Shown piece after piece: positions 8,525 to 19,281 of a DNA stretch of 64,000 bases (the first letter of the stretch is position 1; the number at the start of each line of letters is the position of its first letter). The notes under the pieces are model-generated. The model did no database searches, was not told where the DNA came from, and saw only the letters and a list, made by a program, of their open reading frames with translations. Source of the DNA: Streptomonospora mangrovi (GTDB lineage: Bacteria; Actinomycetota; Actinomycetes; Streptosporangiales; Streptosporangiaceae); the NCBI RefSeq assembly GCF_027604915.1, contig NZ_JAJAQC010000013.1, positions 18,415 to 82,414 on the forward strand. Direction: 5' to 3'. Made by a program: the position numbers and the translations under genes.

Positions 8525-8646
8525 ACACGGCGGTGGGGGGCGCGCCGCCGGCACGCGGGCCCCCCCCGGGGCGGCCGCCCGCCGCCCCCCCCCGCGCCCC
8601 CCCGGGGGGGGCCCCGGGCGCCGCCGCGCGGGCCCCACCGCCGTGT
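8525..8646. repeat. Long imperfect inverted repeat with G/C homopolymers (terminator-like)
   Basis: Perfect 14-base outer arms (ACACGGCGGTGGGG at 8525-8538 and its complement at 8633-8646) continue inward through CGCGC/GCGCG pairing. They enclose runs of C and G such as nine consecutive C and eight consecutive G. It sits between the stops of two convergent genes, so it can work as a bidirectional terminator. The homopolymers are error-prone for sequencing and may be miscounted. Confidence 0.6.
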
Positions 8647-8683
8647 CTGCCCGCCGGAGTCCGCGCCCGGGCGGCCGTGTCCG

Positions 8684-9262
8684 CTACTTGCTGACCCGGC
8701 CGTTGAGGTCGCTGGCCGCCTGCTTGCCGCCGGCGGCCGCGGTGTCCTTGGCCTCCTCGGCGTCGGCCTTGAGGTCGGACGCGGTGCCCGACACCCGGGC
8801 CTTGGCGTCGCGGGCCTTGGCCGCCAGTTGGTCGCGGGTCTCGCGGACCTGCTCGCGGGCCTGGTCGAGGTTCTCCTGCCAGGTGACGTCCTGGGCGGCG
8901 CGGCGCAGCCGCACCACGCCGTAGACGGCGGCGGCGCCGACCGCCGCGACACCGAGCACGAGCACGGCGCGGGGGACGCGCCGCCCGCCCCGGCGGGGCT
9001 TGGGGGGCTCCACGCGCTGCGCGGCCTGGTTGAGGAGGCCGGCCACGCGCGGCGCGACGGTGTCCTCGACCCGCTGGGCGGCGGTCTCCAGCCGGGGGGC
9101 GGTCCAGCCGCGGGCCTGGTGCAGGCGCTGCGTGGCGGTGTCCCTGGCCTGCTCGGCGTAGGGGGCGAACCGGTCGGACGACTCGCGTGCGAGTTCCTGC
9201 AACCGGGCCAGTGCCGCGTCAGCCTCGAAGCCGCCCTTGTGGCGCTTCAGTGTCATGGGCAC
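8684..9262 (-). CDS. Membrane-anchored coiled-coil protein (YtxH/DUF5324-like)
   Basis: 192 residues. The N-terminal amphipathic region (residues 1-95) is rich in Ala/Gln/Arg heptads. A single transmembrane helix follows at about 100-120 (AVLVLGVAAVGAAAVYGVV). A highly charged helical tail has repeated A/K/D motifs (ARDAKARVSGTASDLKADAE) resembling YtxH/LEA-type stress proteins. Similar proteins lie next to ppiA in streptomycetes and relatives. Function is unknown. The start is ATG 9262; MTLKRH at 9256 is an alternative. Confidence 0.7.
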   Translation of the reverse strand: MPMTLKRHKGGFEADAALARLQELARESSDRFAPYAEQARDTATQRLHQARGWTAPRLETAAQRVEDTVAPRVAGLLNQAAQRVEPPKPRRGGRRVPRAVLVLGVAAVGAAAVYGVVRLRRAAQDVTWQENLDQAREQVRETRDQLAAKARDAKARVSGTASDLKADAEEAKDTAAAGGKQAASDLNGRVSK

Positions 9263-9552
9263 GGTGACCTCCTTTACTGTCTTCGTCTGGGTTGCACTTG
9301 CCCGATGCGGCGCGACCTATGCGCGCGCGCCGCGCCGGGTGCGGCACAACGCCGTCCCACTCGGCGTTTTCCGACGTTATCAACGTGTTACCGCAACATA
9401 TCCGGCTCGACGGGTTGGCACCGGTTCGACACGCCCGCGCGGTAGGCACCCCTTCGGGCCGCTCCGGCCCGCCACCCCCCGCGCCCACGAACCCCGTGCG
9501 GAAGGCCGGGTAACGTGGACCGCGCAAGCGAACACAACGGAAAGGCACCCAG

Positions 9553-10080
9553 GTGTCCGAGGTCAACGGTCAGCCCCTCGCGCGGCTGAACACCACCAAG
9601 GGGACGATCGTCGTCAGGCTCTTCGCCCGGCAGGCGCCCGAAACGGTCGAGAACTTCGTCGGCCTGGCCGAGGGGACCAAGCAGTGGGTCGACCCCACCA
9701 CGGGTCGCCCCAGCACCGAGCCCCTCTACAACGGCACGATCTTCCACCGCGTCATCAGCGGGTTCATGATCCAGGGCGGCGACCCCCTGGGCAACGGCCG
9801 CGGCGGCCCCGGCTACAAGTTCAAGGACGAGTTCGACAGCTCGCTGAAGTTCGACCGCCCCTACCTGCTGGCCATGGCCAACGCCGGCCCCAACACCAAC
9901 GGCTCGCAGTTCTTCATCACGGTCGGCGCCCCCGACTGGCTGAACAACAAGCACACCATCTTCGGTGAGGTCGTCTCGGGCACCGAGGTCGTCGACGCCA
10001 TCGCCGGCGTCAAGACCAACGCCCAGGACCGCCCGGTGGAGGACGTGGTCATCTCCTCCGTCGAGATCGAGCGCTCCTAG
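9553..10080 (+). CDS. ppiA: Cyclophilin-type peptidyl-prolyl cis-trans isomerase
   Basis: 175 residues with the complete cyclophilin core: FHRVISGFMIQGGDP (catalytic Arg and Phe), MANAGPNTNGSQFFIT, and the W/H positions in APDWLNNKHTIFGEV. There is no signal peptide, so it is cytoplasmic. The GTG start at 9553 is preceded by GGAAAGG. ppiA next to a rhomboid gene and crgA–pknB is a conserved origin-proximal arrangement in Actinobacteria. It catalyses X-Pro isomerisation during protein folding. Confidence 0.95.
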   Translation: MSEVNGQPLARLNTTKGTIVVRLFARQAPETVENFVGLAEGTKQWVDPTTGRPSTEPLYNGTIFHRVISGFMIQGGDPLGNGRGGPGYKFKDEFDSSLKFDRPYLLAMANAGPNTNGSQFFITVGAPDWLNNKHTIFGEVVSGTEVVDAIAGVKTNAQDRPVEDVVISSVEIERS

Positions 10081-10094
10081 GCCGGCCGGCGCCC

Positions 10095-10970
10095 ATGGCC
10101 TCCTCCCCGACCGGCGGCACCGGACCCGGTGCCGCGGCCGTGCCGACGTGCTACCGCCACCGCGACCGCGAGACCTACCTGCGGTGCTCGCGGTGCGACC
10201 GGCCCATCTGCCCCGACTGCATCCGCGAGGCGCCGGTCGGCCAGCACTGCCCCGAGTGCGTGGCCGAGGGCCGGCGCGGCATGCGCCAGGCCCGGACCGT
10301 GTTCGGGGGGCGGGTCGCCGACCGGCCCCTGGTGACCTGGGTGCTCCTGGGGCTGATGGCCCTGGGGTTCGCCGCCCAGTTCGCCGTGCCGCAACTGGTG
10401 GGGATGTTCGGGATGTCGGGCTATTTCGCCGTCGTCGACGGCCAGTGGTACCGGCTCCTCACGGCCGCCTTCCTGCACGGCGGCGTCATGCACCTGCTGT
10501 TCAACGGGATGGCCCTGTACGTGCTGGGCCAGCAGGTCGAGACCGTGCTCGGCCACACCCGCTACCTGGCGCTGTGGGTGCTCAGCGCGGTCGGGGGCTC
10601 GGTCCTGAGCCTGGTCGTGGTGCCCCAGACCATGTCGGTGGGCGCCTCGGGCGCCATCTTCGGCCTGTTCGGGGCGGTGTTCGTCATCGGCCGCCGGCTG
10701 CGCCTGGACACGCGGTTCGTGGTCGGCCTGCTCGCGGTGAACCTGCTGATCACCTTCCTGGTGCCCAACATCTCCTGGACCGGGCACATCGGCGGGCTGG
10801 TCACCGGGCTGCTGCTGGCGGCCGCCTACGCCTACCTGCCGCCGGGCTCGGGGCGCCCGGGCGCGCAGCGGCGGCGCGGGCAGGCGCTCGCGCACACGCT
10901 GGCCACGGCCGGCGTGATGGCGCTGCTGGTCGCGGGTGCCGCGGCCGGGACGGTGCTGATGGGCGCCTGA
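10095..10970 (+). CDS. Rhomboid intramembrane serine protease with N-terminal zinc-binding motif
   Basis: 291 residues. The N-terminus carries a Cys/His cluster (CYRHRDRETYLRCSRC followed by CPDC and CPEC, about 15-55), resembling a B-box/treble-clef zinc site. A six-helix rhomboid core follows, with the catalytic serine in GASGAIFGLFGAVF (about 184-197) and the histidine in SWTGHIGGL (about 230). A HxxxN element (HGGVMHLLFNGMALY) lies in helix 2. It starts 14 bp after ppiA, so the two are probably cotranscribed. It cleaves membrane-anchored substrates within the bilayer; its target is unknown. Confidence 0.93.
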   Translation: MASSPTGGTGPGAAAVPTCYRHRDRETYLRCSRCDRPICPDCIREAPVGQHCPECVAEGRRGMRQARTVFGGRVADRPLVTWVLLGLMALGFAAQFAVPQLVGMFGMSGYFAVVDGQWYRLLTAAFLHGGVMHLLFNGMALYVLGQQVETVLGHTRYLALWVLSAVGGSVLSLVVVPQTMSVGASGAIFGLFGAVFVIGRRLRLDTRFVVGLLAVNLLITFLVPNISWTGHIGGLVTGLLLAAAYAYLPPGSGRPGAQRRRGQALAHTLATAGVMALLVAGAAAGTVLMGA

Positions 10971-10991
10971 GCGCCCCTCCTGGACACGCGC

Positions 10992-11021
10992 GGGGCCGCG
11001 GACCCACGGGTCCGCGGCCCC
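10992..11021 (+). terminator. Terminator hairpin after the rhomboid gene
   Basis: Complementary arms GGGGCCGCGGACCC (10992-11005) and GGGTCCGCGGCCCC (11008-11021) form a near-perfect 13-14 bp stem directly downstream of the ppiA–rhomboid unit. Confidence 0.65.
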
Positions 11022-11085
11022 CGCCGCGTCCGGGTGCCGGTGGCCGTGGCGGTTCCGTCCCGCCTCAAGGCATGCCGAGAAGAGC

Positions 11086-11117
11086 TACCCACAGCCTGTG
11101 GATAACTCTGTGGACAA
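11086..11117. promoter_or_regulatory. Cluster of DnaA-box-like sites
   Basis: TGTGGATAA (11097-11105; complement TTATCCACA) and TGTGGACAA (11109-11117; complement TTGTCCACA, the actinobacterial consensus) lie in tandem, preceded by TACCCACA (11086-11093) in the opposite orientation. A further TGTGGACAA lies at 11188-11196 inside crgA. Gene order places this near, but not at, the usual dnaA–dnaN origin. Confidence 0.5.
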
Positions 11118-11175
11118 ACCGGTGACCGCTGGTGATGTCAGCCGCGGCGGACGGCCGCGACCTGCGCCGACGCGC

Positions 11176-11430
11176 CTAGTGCCAGCGTGTGGACAAGATG
11201 ATGCACGCGATGATCCCCGCGAACCCGATGGCGAGGTTCCACTCCGCCCAGTCGCGCATGTAGGGGATCGACGCTCCGGCGATGTAGTACACCGCGATCC
11301 ACAAGACGCCGAACACACCGCACGCGATCATCAGCGGCGCCAGCCAGCGCGGACTGACCTTGGGCTTGGCCGCCGACGGCGGGGGCGTGTAGACGGCCTT
11401 CTTCTTGCGATCGTTGCGGGACTTGGGCAC
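11176..11430 (-). CDS. crgA: Cell division protein CrgA
   Basis: 84 residues from the GTG at 11430 (PKSRNDRKKK), with GGAG at a proper distance; the longer upstream frame has no ribosome-binding site. A basic cytoplasmic N-terminus is followed by two transmembrane helices (about residues 29-51 and 61-80), the CrgA layout. CrgA coordinates FtsZ, FtsQ/FtsI and other septal proteins in Actinobacteria, and affects sporulation septation in streptomycetes. Its location just upstream of the kinase/wall-synthesis operon is conserved. The C-terminal codons include a DnaA-box-like sequence. Confidence 0.95.
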   Translation of the reverse strand: MPKSRNDRKKKAVYTPPPSAAKPKVSPRWLAPLMIACGVFGVLWIAVYYIAGASIPYMRDWAEWNLAIGFAGIIACIILSTRWH

Positions 11431-11588
11431 GGTCGCTGCTCCAAAAACGAATCGGCCGGAATGGACGCGTGACGGATGCTCCAGTCTACGCCCAGTCGGG
11501 TGGGGATGGGACGTCCGTAACACCCACGAGTGCTACTGAAAGCCTACTGACCTGCGCCGACGGACTCCAAGTCGATCAGGGACCCGGG

Positions 11589-11620
11589 CCGGGCGGGTCC
11601 GCGGCGGCGGACCCGCCCGG
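11589..11620 (-). terminator. Terminator of the fhaB–pknB operon
   Basis: Perfect 14-base arms (CCGGGCGGGTCCGC at 11589-11602 and its complement at 11607-11620) with a GGCG loop lie 16 bp past the pknB stop, at the end of the six-gene leftward operon. Confidence 0.7.
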
Positions 11621-11636
11621 CGGCGCGGGCGTGCGG

Positions 11637-13412
<1,776 letters not shown>

Positions 13413-13492
13413 GTCGTGAACAGTTCCTCGTCATCTCCGCGGCGCGCGGGAATCCGGCGCCTGGCGAGTGGTCATCCGCCGCCCCATCGCGG

Positions 13493-15001
13493 TCAGTCCT
13501 CCCCCGTGTCCCCTCCGCCGCCGTTGTCGCCGCCGTTGCCGTTCCCGTTGCCGTTGTCGCCGGGTACGGGCGGATTCACCGGCGGCGTCTCGCCGCCCGG
13601 GTCCTGGGTGGGCGTGGTGTCGTCCTCGTCCGGGGGGACGTCGGTGGAGTCGTCGTTCTCGGCGGGCGGGGTGCTCGGCTGCGCGGACGGCGAGGCGGGC
13701 TGGGTGCCGTAGTCGGTCGAGCCGTCCTGGCCCCAGTCCGAACCGCCCGTGCCGGGGTCCTCCTCGACGGTCTGGCTCTCCTGCGGCGACGGCTCGCCGT
13801 CGTCGCTCGGCGTGGCCGTCGGGCTGGAGTCGGGGTTGCGGACGTTGTTGGCCTCGGGGTCCTGCGCCCCGAAGAGCCGTCCGGCCCAGACCACGCCCAG
13901 GACCAGCACCGCGGTGGCCGCCACGGCCGCCAGGACCATGGGCAGGCTCGCCCGCCGGCTGTCCGGGGCGCCCCGGCCAACCTTATCCGACGACTGCCCG
14001 CCGGCGGGGTCGGACGCGGACGTGCCGCGGTATCCGCCCACCGGGGTGAACCTGCTCGGCGCGGTCGCGGCGCCGCCGGCCACCATGGTCTGGGCGGGGT
14101 CGGGCAGGTCCATGGCGGTGGTGACGCCGCCCTGGTCGGCGCTCATGCCCAGCCGCAGCCGCTGCGCCGCGGCGGCGACCTCGCCGGCCGAGCCGGGGCG
14201 CTCGTCGGGGACCTTCTCCAGCAGTTGGGCCACGAACCCGGCCACGGGGTCGGGGACGTGGTCGGGCAGCGGCGGGGGGTCGTCGCGGGTGTGGGCCAAA
14301 GCCAGCGCCAGCGGGGTGTCGGCCGTGAACGGCGGCTGGCCCGCCAGGCACTCGTAGGCCACCACGCCCAAGGCGTAGAGGTCGGAGGCGAAGGTGGCGG
14401 GCCGGCCCGACGCCTGCTCGGGCGAGATGTACTGGGCCGTGCCCATGACCATGCCGGTCTGGGTGAGGGTGACCGACTCGTTGCCGCGCGCGATCCCGAA
14501 GTCGGTCAGCTTGACCGTGCCGTCCTCGGTGACCAGCAGGTTGCCCGGCTTGATGTCGCGGTGCACCACCCCGCGCGCGTGGGCGGCGGCCAGCGCCGCC
14601 GCGGCCTGGCCCACGATGTCGAGGGTGACACTGGGCTCCAGGCCGCTGTTGCGGCGCAGGATCGAGGACAGCGGCTCGCCCAGCACGAGTTCCATGATGA
14701 GGAACGCGCGGCCGTCCTGCTCGCCGTAGTCGTAGACCTGCGCGATGCCGGGGTGGGACAGCCCGGCGGTGATCCGCCCCTCGGTGCGGAACCGCTCGCG
14801 GGCCGTGGGCTCGGCCATCTGCGCCGGATGCAGCAGCTTGACCGCGACCGGGCGGTTGAGCAGGGTGTCCTCGGCCCGCCAGACGGTACCCATACCGCCC
14901 GAGCCGATCTGCTCCTCCAGCCGGTAGCGGCCGCTGAGCACCGTGCCCGCGAGGGACTCCGCCCCCGTGGGGTCGGGGACACCCGGGTCGTTGTCGCTCA
15001 C
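13493..15001 (-). CDS. pknA: Ser/Thr protein kinase PknA
   Basis: 502 residues. The kinase domain at about 25-285 has GSGGMGTV, VAVK, HRDIKPGN and DFG, plus an activation loop ending in GTAQYISPEQ. A transmembrane helix at about 349-375 is followed by an extracellular tail of ~125 residues that is Pro/Ser/Thr/Asp-rich, lacks PASTA repeats, and ends in Gly/Asn/Asp repeats. It overlaps pbpA by 4 bp (ATGA), implying translational coupling. PknA works with PknB in controlling growth and septum formation. Confidence 0.95.
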   Translation of the reverse strand: MSDNDPGVPDPTGAESLAGTVLSGRYRLEEQIGSGGMGTVWRAEDTLLNRPVAVKLLHPAQMAEPTARERFRTEGRITAGLSHPGIAQVYDYGEQDGRAFLIMELVLGEPLSSILRRNSGLEPSVTLDIVGQAAAALAAAHARGVVHRDIKPGNLLVTEDGTVKLTDFGIARGNESVTLTQTGMVMGTAQYISPEQASGRPATFASDLYALGVVAYECLAGQPPFTADTPLALALAHTRDDPPPLPDHVPDPVAGFVAQLLEKVPDERPGSAGEVAAAAQRLRLGMSADQGGVTTAMDLPDPAQTMVAGGAATAPSRFTPVGGYRGTSASDPAGGQSSDKVGRGAPDSRRASLPMVLAAVAATAVLVLGVVWAGRLFGAQDPEANNVRNPDSSPTATPSDDGEPSPQESQTVEEDPGTGGSDWGQDGSTDYGTQPASPSAQPSTPPAENDDSTDVPPDEDDTTPTQDPGGETPPVNPPVPGDNGNGNGNGGDNGGGGDTGED

Positions 15002-16437
15002 TCGTTGATCACAGCCTCCATGATCTCCCGCGCGATCGGCGCGGCCAGGGTGCCGCCGCTGCCGCCGCCGTGCTCGACCACGACCGCCACGGCGACCTGG
15101 GGGTCGTCGGCCGGTGCGAAGGAGATGAACCAGTTGTGCGTGGGACCGCTCGCGGTCTCGGCGGTTCCGGTCTTGCCGGCGACGTCGATGCCCGGGATCT
15201 GGGCTCCCGGCCCCGACGCCTCGTCGCCCGCGGTGACGCCGATCATCATCTCGGTGAGGTCGGCCGCCGTCCCGGAGCTGATGGCGGTGGTGTACACCTC
15301 GGGCTGGGCGGTCTCGACCTCCTCAAGGTTGGAGTTCTGCACGGACTCCACCAGGTAGGGCTTCATGACGTCGCCGTCGTTGGCCACGCCCGCCGCGACC
15401 ATGGCCATTTGCAGCGGGGTCGCCTCGATGTTGGCCTGGCCGATCCCGCTCCGGCCCAGGATATTGGGATCGGTCTCCAGGGGGGACAGGGATTCGGTGA
15501 CCGTGATCGGGATTTCCATCTCGCCCTGGTTGAAACCGAACGCCTCGGCCTGCTCCTGCATGGTCTGCCCGCCCAGTTGGATCGCCCAGTTGGCCATGGA
15601 GGTGTTGCAGGAGATCTCGATGGAGTGCGCCAGGGAGTCGGGCGCCCCGTTGTTGCACGGCCCGCCCCAGGCGTTGGGCAGCGGCGCGCCGAGGTCGAGG
15701 GTCTCGGGCGCGTCGATGGTGGACTCCGGGGTGGCGCCGTTCTCCAGGGCCGCCGCGGCGGTGACGATCTTGAACGTCGAGCCCGGGGGGTAGCGCTGGT
15801 TGAGGCCGCGGTTGAGCAGCGGCTGCTGCTCGGCCGACTCCAGTTCGGTCCAGTTCTGGGCCGCCTGGTCGGTTTCGGTGACGCTGGCCACGCTGTTGGG
15901 GTCGTAGGTGGGGTTGGAGTAGGAGGCCAGCACCGCGCCGGTGGCGGGGTCCAGCGCCACGGCCGCGCCGTTCTTGCCCAGCGCCTCAAGGCCGTCCATG
16001 GCCGCCTGCTGGGCGTCGGCGTTGATGGTCAGCGTGACGTCGGCGCCCTTGGGCTCCTCGCCGGTGAGCATGTCGCGGAAGTTGTTCACGGCCAGGGACT
16101 CGTGGGAGCCGTCGAGGAAGGAGTTCTCGGCGGCCTCGATCCCGGTGGCCGAGCCGGCGCGGAACGCGCCCACGACCGGGGCGTAGAGCTGGCCGTTCTC
16201 GTACACGCGCTGGTACTGGTCGCTGTCGCCGCCCACGGGCTCGGAGTAGGCGACCTCCTGGCTGCCCACGATGATCGAGCCGCGGTGGGTGTTGAGGCTC
16301 TCGGCGAACTGGCGGCGGTTGAAGGGGTGCTCGCGCAGGTCCTCGGCGGCGAACGCCTGGATGTAGGACACGTTCAGCAGCAGCACGCCGAACAGTGCCA
16401 GCGCGAAGATCGAGAGGCGGCGGATGGGCTTGTTCAT
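14998..16437 (-). CDS. pbpA: Class B penicillin-binding protein PbpA (transpeptidase)
   Basis: 479 residues with an N-terminal transmembrane anchor (about 8-28) and an extracytoplasmic transpeptidase domain. The catalytic motifs are all present: SxxK in PPGSTFKIV (about 220), SxN in EISCNTSMANW (about 275) and KTG in AGKTGTAETA (about 420). It crosslinks peptidoglycan, pairing with the RodA/FtsW glycosyltransferase encoded just upstream, with a 4-bp overlap. It is expected to be under PknA/PknB and PstP control. Confidence 0.95.
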   Translation of the reverse strand: MNKPIRRLSIFALALFGVLLLNVSYIQAFAAEDLREHPFNRRQFAESLNTHRGSIIVGSQEVAYSEPVGGDSDQYQRVYENGQLYAPVVGAFRAGSATGIEAAENSFLDGSHESLAVNNFRDMLTGEEPKGADVTLTINADAQQAAMDGLEALGKNGAAVALDPATGAVLASYSNPTYDPNSVASVTETDQAAQNWTELESAEQQPLLNRGLNQRYPPGSTFKIVTAAAALENGATPESTIDAPETLDLGAPLPNAWGGPCNNGAPDSLAHSIEISCNTSMANWAIQLGGQTMQEQAEAFGFNQGEMEIPITVTESLSPLETDPNILGRSGIGQANIEATPLQMAMVAAGVANDGDVMKPYLVESVQNSNLEEVETAQPEVYTTAISSGTAADLTEMMIGVTAGDEASGPGAQIPGIDVAGKTGTAETASGPTHNWFISFAPADDPQVAVAVVVEHGGGSGGTLAAPIAREIMEAVINE

Positions 16438-17897
16438 CGCTGGATCACCTGGGTCGCGCCCTCGTCCTGGATGGCCTGCGGTGCGGGCTTGCGGGCGTTG
16501 TTGCTCATGCGCATCAGCAGGGCGACCATGATCCAGCTCGACAGCAGGGCCGAACCGCCCTTGGCGACGAACGGGATCGTGGCACCGGTCATCGGGATCA
16601 CCCGGGTCACGCCGCCGATGACGACGAACGTCTGGAAGGCGATGAGGAAGGAGATGCCCGAGGCGAACATCTTGATGAACAGCTCCTTGGACGCCAGCGC
16701 GATGCGCATGCCGCGCTCGACCAGCAGCGCCAGGGCCATCAGCATGACCATGATCCCGGCCAGGCCCAGCTCCTCACCGAAGGCGGTGAAGATGAAGTCG
16801 TTCTGGACCTCGGGGACGTAGCCGGGCTGGCCGCCGCCCAGGCCGGTGCCGGTCATGCCGCCCTCGGCCAGGGCGAACAGGCCCTGCACCAACTGCTGGC
16901 TGTTGCCGGAGGTCACGCAGAAGGACTCGGGGTTGGCCATGGCCTCGTCGGTGCAGAACACGTCGGGGCGGAAGGCGTCGAGCCAGGTGACCATGCGGAC
17001 CCGGAAGTGCGGCACGAACGGGTAGATGGCCGCGCACGCGCCGAAGAACGCGGTGAGCCCGATGACGATCCAGGAGCCGCGCTGGGTGGCCACGTAGATC
17101 ATGGCCAGGAAGGTGCCGAACAGCATCAGCGAGGTGCCGAGGTCGTTCATCAGGATGACCAGCACGATGATGCAGAAGCCCCACATGACCGCCATCGGCG
17201 CGGTGTCGCGCATGCGCGGCAGGTCCAGCACCTTCACCGGGCCGATCTTGATCTGCCGGCTGGCCAGGGCGAGCACGTCGCGCTTGGTGACCATGTAGCC
17301 CGACAGGAAGACCACCAGGGCGATCTTGGCGAACTCCGAGGGCTGGAGCGAGGTGAACCCGAAGTTCACCCACTGCCGGGCGCCGTTGATCTCGCTGCCC
17401 AGCGGGGTCAGCGGCAGCAGCAGCAGGAAGACCGCGCCCACCGCCATGATGTAGGGGTAGCGCTGGAGGGTGCGGGGCTCCTTGAGGAAGTAGATGATCC
17501 CCGCGAACACCACCATGCTGGCGGCGGTCAGGATGAGCTGGTCCATGGCGCTGGCGCGCGAGGTGTCGCCGGTGGCCTCGCCCAGCCGCCACAGCATGGC
17601 GATGCCCAGGCCGTTGAGCAGGGTGGCCAGCGGCAGCAGCAGGGGGTCCGACCAGGGCGCGAAGAACCGGATGAAGAAGTGCGCCAGCACCGCCAGGCCG
17701 CCGAACAGCCCGCCGTAGAGGAACAGGCTGGGCGGCATCTCGTTGTTGCGGGTGAGGCCGGCCTCGATCATGGCGTAGAGCGTCAGCGCGATCGCGAACA
17801 GCGTCATGACGAGTTCGGCGTTGCGCCGCTTGACCGGCGGAAGCGCGGTGGGGGCCTCGGCCGCCGGCGGGCGCTTGGTCGCGGTCGGAAGCGTCAC
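16434..17897 (-). CDS. rodA: RodA/FtsW/SpoVE (SEDS) peptidoglycan glycosyltransferase
   Basis: 487 residues with about ten or more transmembrane helices and the SEDS signatures: the extracellular loop GARQWVNFGFTSLQPSEFAK (residues ~167-186) and a later NDLGTSLMLFGTFLAMIY. A long extracellular loop between late helices includes paired cysteines (DVFCTDEA and ESFCVT), possibly a disulfide. It polymerises lipid II, with PbpA as transpeptidase partner. Start codon ATG 17897 lies one base from the pstP stop. Confidence 0.94.
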   Translation of the reverse strand: MTLPTATKRPPAAEAPTALPPVKRRNAELVMTLFAIALTLYAMIEAGLTRNNEMPPSLFLYGGLFGGLAVLAHFFIRFFAPWSDPLLLPLATLLNGLGIAMLWRLGEATGDTSRASAMDQLILTAASMVVFAGIIYFLKEPRTLQRYPYIMAVGAVFLLLLPLTPLGSEINGARQWVNFGFTSLQPSEFAKIALVVFLSGYMVTKRDVLALASRQIKIGPVKVLDLPRMRDTAPMAVMWGFCIIVLVILMNDLGTSLMLFGTFLAMIYVATQRGSWIVIGLTAFFGACAAIYPFVPHFRVRMVTWLDAFRPDVFCTDEAMANPESFCVTSGNSQQLVQGLFALAEGGMTGTGLGGGQPGYVPEVQNDFIFTAFGEELGLAGIMVMLMALALLVERGMRIALASKELFIKMFASGISFLIAFQTFVVIGGVTRVIPMTGATIPFVAKGGSALLSSWIMVALLMRMSNNARKPAPQAIQDEGATQVIQR

Positions 17898-17898
17898 A

Positions 17899-19281
17899 TC
17901 AATCCCCTCCCAGCGGGATCTGGACGGCGGTGCCGACCGCGGCGCCGGGGTCCGGGCTGGGCTGGGTGCCCTGCCCGCCCTGGTCCTGGCGATCGCCCGA
18001 GGGCTGCCCGCCGGGGGCGCAGTCGGGGTCGGCCGCGCAGGTCTCGGCGGCTTCGCGCAGGCGGGCGATGCGGTCGTCGGCGTCGCCGCGGCTGTCGAGG
18101 GGGATGGTGGAGCTGACGGCGTTGCGCTCGTTCTCGGGCAGGCCGTCGATGGGGATCTGGGTGTCCTCGATCTGCTCGGCGAGGTCGTAGCCGGCGACGT
18201 CGGTGCTCAGCCCCTGGTAGAGCGCCACGGTGCCGCCGTCCTCGGAGGGGCCGAGGAAGTACTGGCTGCTGAGGTAGCGGGTCCCGAAGTAGTAGCCCGC
18301 GCCCGCGATGACCGCGACGATCACGACGAAGACGATGACCATGGGCCACCAGCTCCGGGTGCGGCGCTCGGGTTCGTCGGGCTCCTCGGGCGGCGGCTCG
18401 AAGGCGGGGATCCGGGCCATCTCGGCGGTGTCGCCGGCGCCGCGGTTGAGCCCCTGGGCGCGGCCGGCGGGGGTGTCGGGGGTCATGACGGGTTCGCGGC
18501 GCTGGTCGGCCGCGCCCACGACCGCGGGCTCCTGGGTGGGGCCGCCGGGGTCGGTGGCGGTGTCGATGACGTCGGCCACCACGGCGGTGATGTTGTCGGG
18601 GCCGCCGCCGCGGTTGGCGAGGTCGATCAGCCGGCGGGCGGCGGCGTCGGGGTTGCGCTCGGCGGCCAGGGTCTCGCGGATGGTCTCGGTGCTGACCACG
18701 CCGGAGAGGCCGTCGGAGCACAGCAGGTAGCGGTCGCCGACGCGGGCCTCGCTGATGGAGATGTCGGGGTCGACCTGGCTGCGGCCGTCGAGCGCGCGCA
18801 GCAGCAGGGACCGCTGGGGGTGGGTGGCGACCTCCTCCTCGGTGATCTTGCCTTCGTCCACCAGGGTCTGCACGAGGGTGTGGTCGTGGGTGATCTGCCC
18901 GAACTCGTCGCCCCGCAGCAGGTAGGCGCGGGAGTCGCCGACGTGGATCATGGCGACACGCGCCCCCGACCACAGCATGGCGGTTAGGGTGGTGCCCATG
19001 TTCTCCAGCCGGGGCTCCTCCTTGACCCGCTGGGCGAGCAGGTTGTTGGCGTGCTCGACCGCCTGCTGGAGGGAGCCCACCATGGCCTCGGTCGTGGGGA
19101 CGTCCTCGTCCAGGGTCATCAGCGTGGAGATCGCGATGGCGCTGGCGATCTCACCGCCGGCATGTCCGCCCATCCCGTCGGCGACCGCGAGGAGGTACGG
19201 GCCGGCGTAGGCGGAGTCTTCGTTGCCTTCGCGGAGGCATCCTACGTCGGAGTACGCCGCGTATCGGAGAGCGATTGTCAT
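17899..19281 (-). CDS. pstP: PP2C-family Ser/Thr phosphatase PstP
   Basis: 460 residues. The cytoplasmic PP2C domain (about 1-240) has the metal-binding motifs REGNEDS, LAVADGMGGHAGG, VGDSRAYL, CSDGLS and GGPDNIT. A transmembrane helix lies at about 312-334, with an extracellular domain of ~125 residues containing the Cys pair in ETCAADPDCAPGG. It dephosphorylates PknA/PknB and their substrates. It overlaps fhaB by 4 bp. Confidence 0.95.
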   Translation of the reverse strand: MTIALRYAAYSDVGCLREGNEDSAYAGPYLLAVADGMGGHAGGEIASAIAISTLMTLDEDVPTTEAMVGSLQQAVEHANNLLAQRVKEEPRLENMGTTLTAMLWSGARVAMIHVGDSRAYLLRGDEFGQITHDHTLVQTLVDEGKITEEEVATHPQRSLLLRALDGRSQVDPDISISEARVGDRYLLCSDGLSGVVSTETIRETLAAERNPDAAARRLIDLANRGGGPDNITAVVADVIDTATDPGGPTQEPAVVGAADQRREPVMTPDTPAGRAQGLNRGAGDTAEMARIPAFEPPPEEPDEPERRTRSWWPMVIVFVVIVAVIAGAGYYFGTRYLSSQYFLGPSEDGGTVALYQGLSTDVAGYDLAEQIEDTQIPIDGLPENERNAVSSTIPLDSRGDADDRIARLREAAETCAADPDCAPGGQPSGDRQDQGGQGTQPSPDPGAAVGTAVQIPLGGD

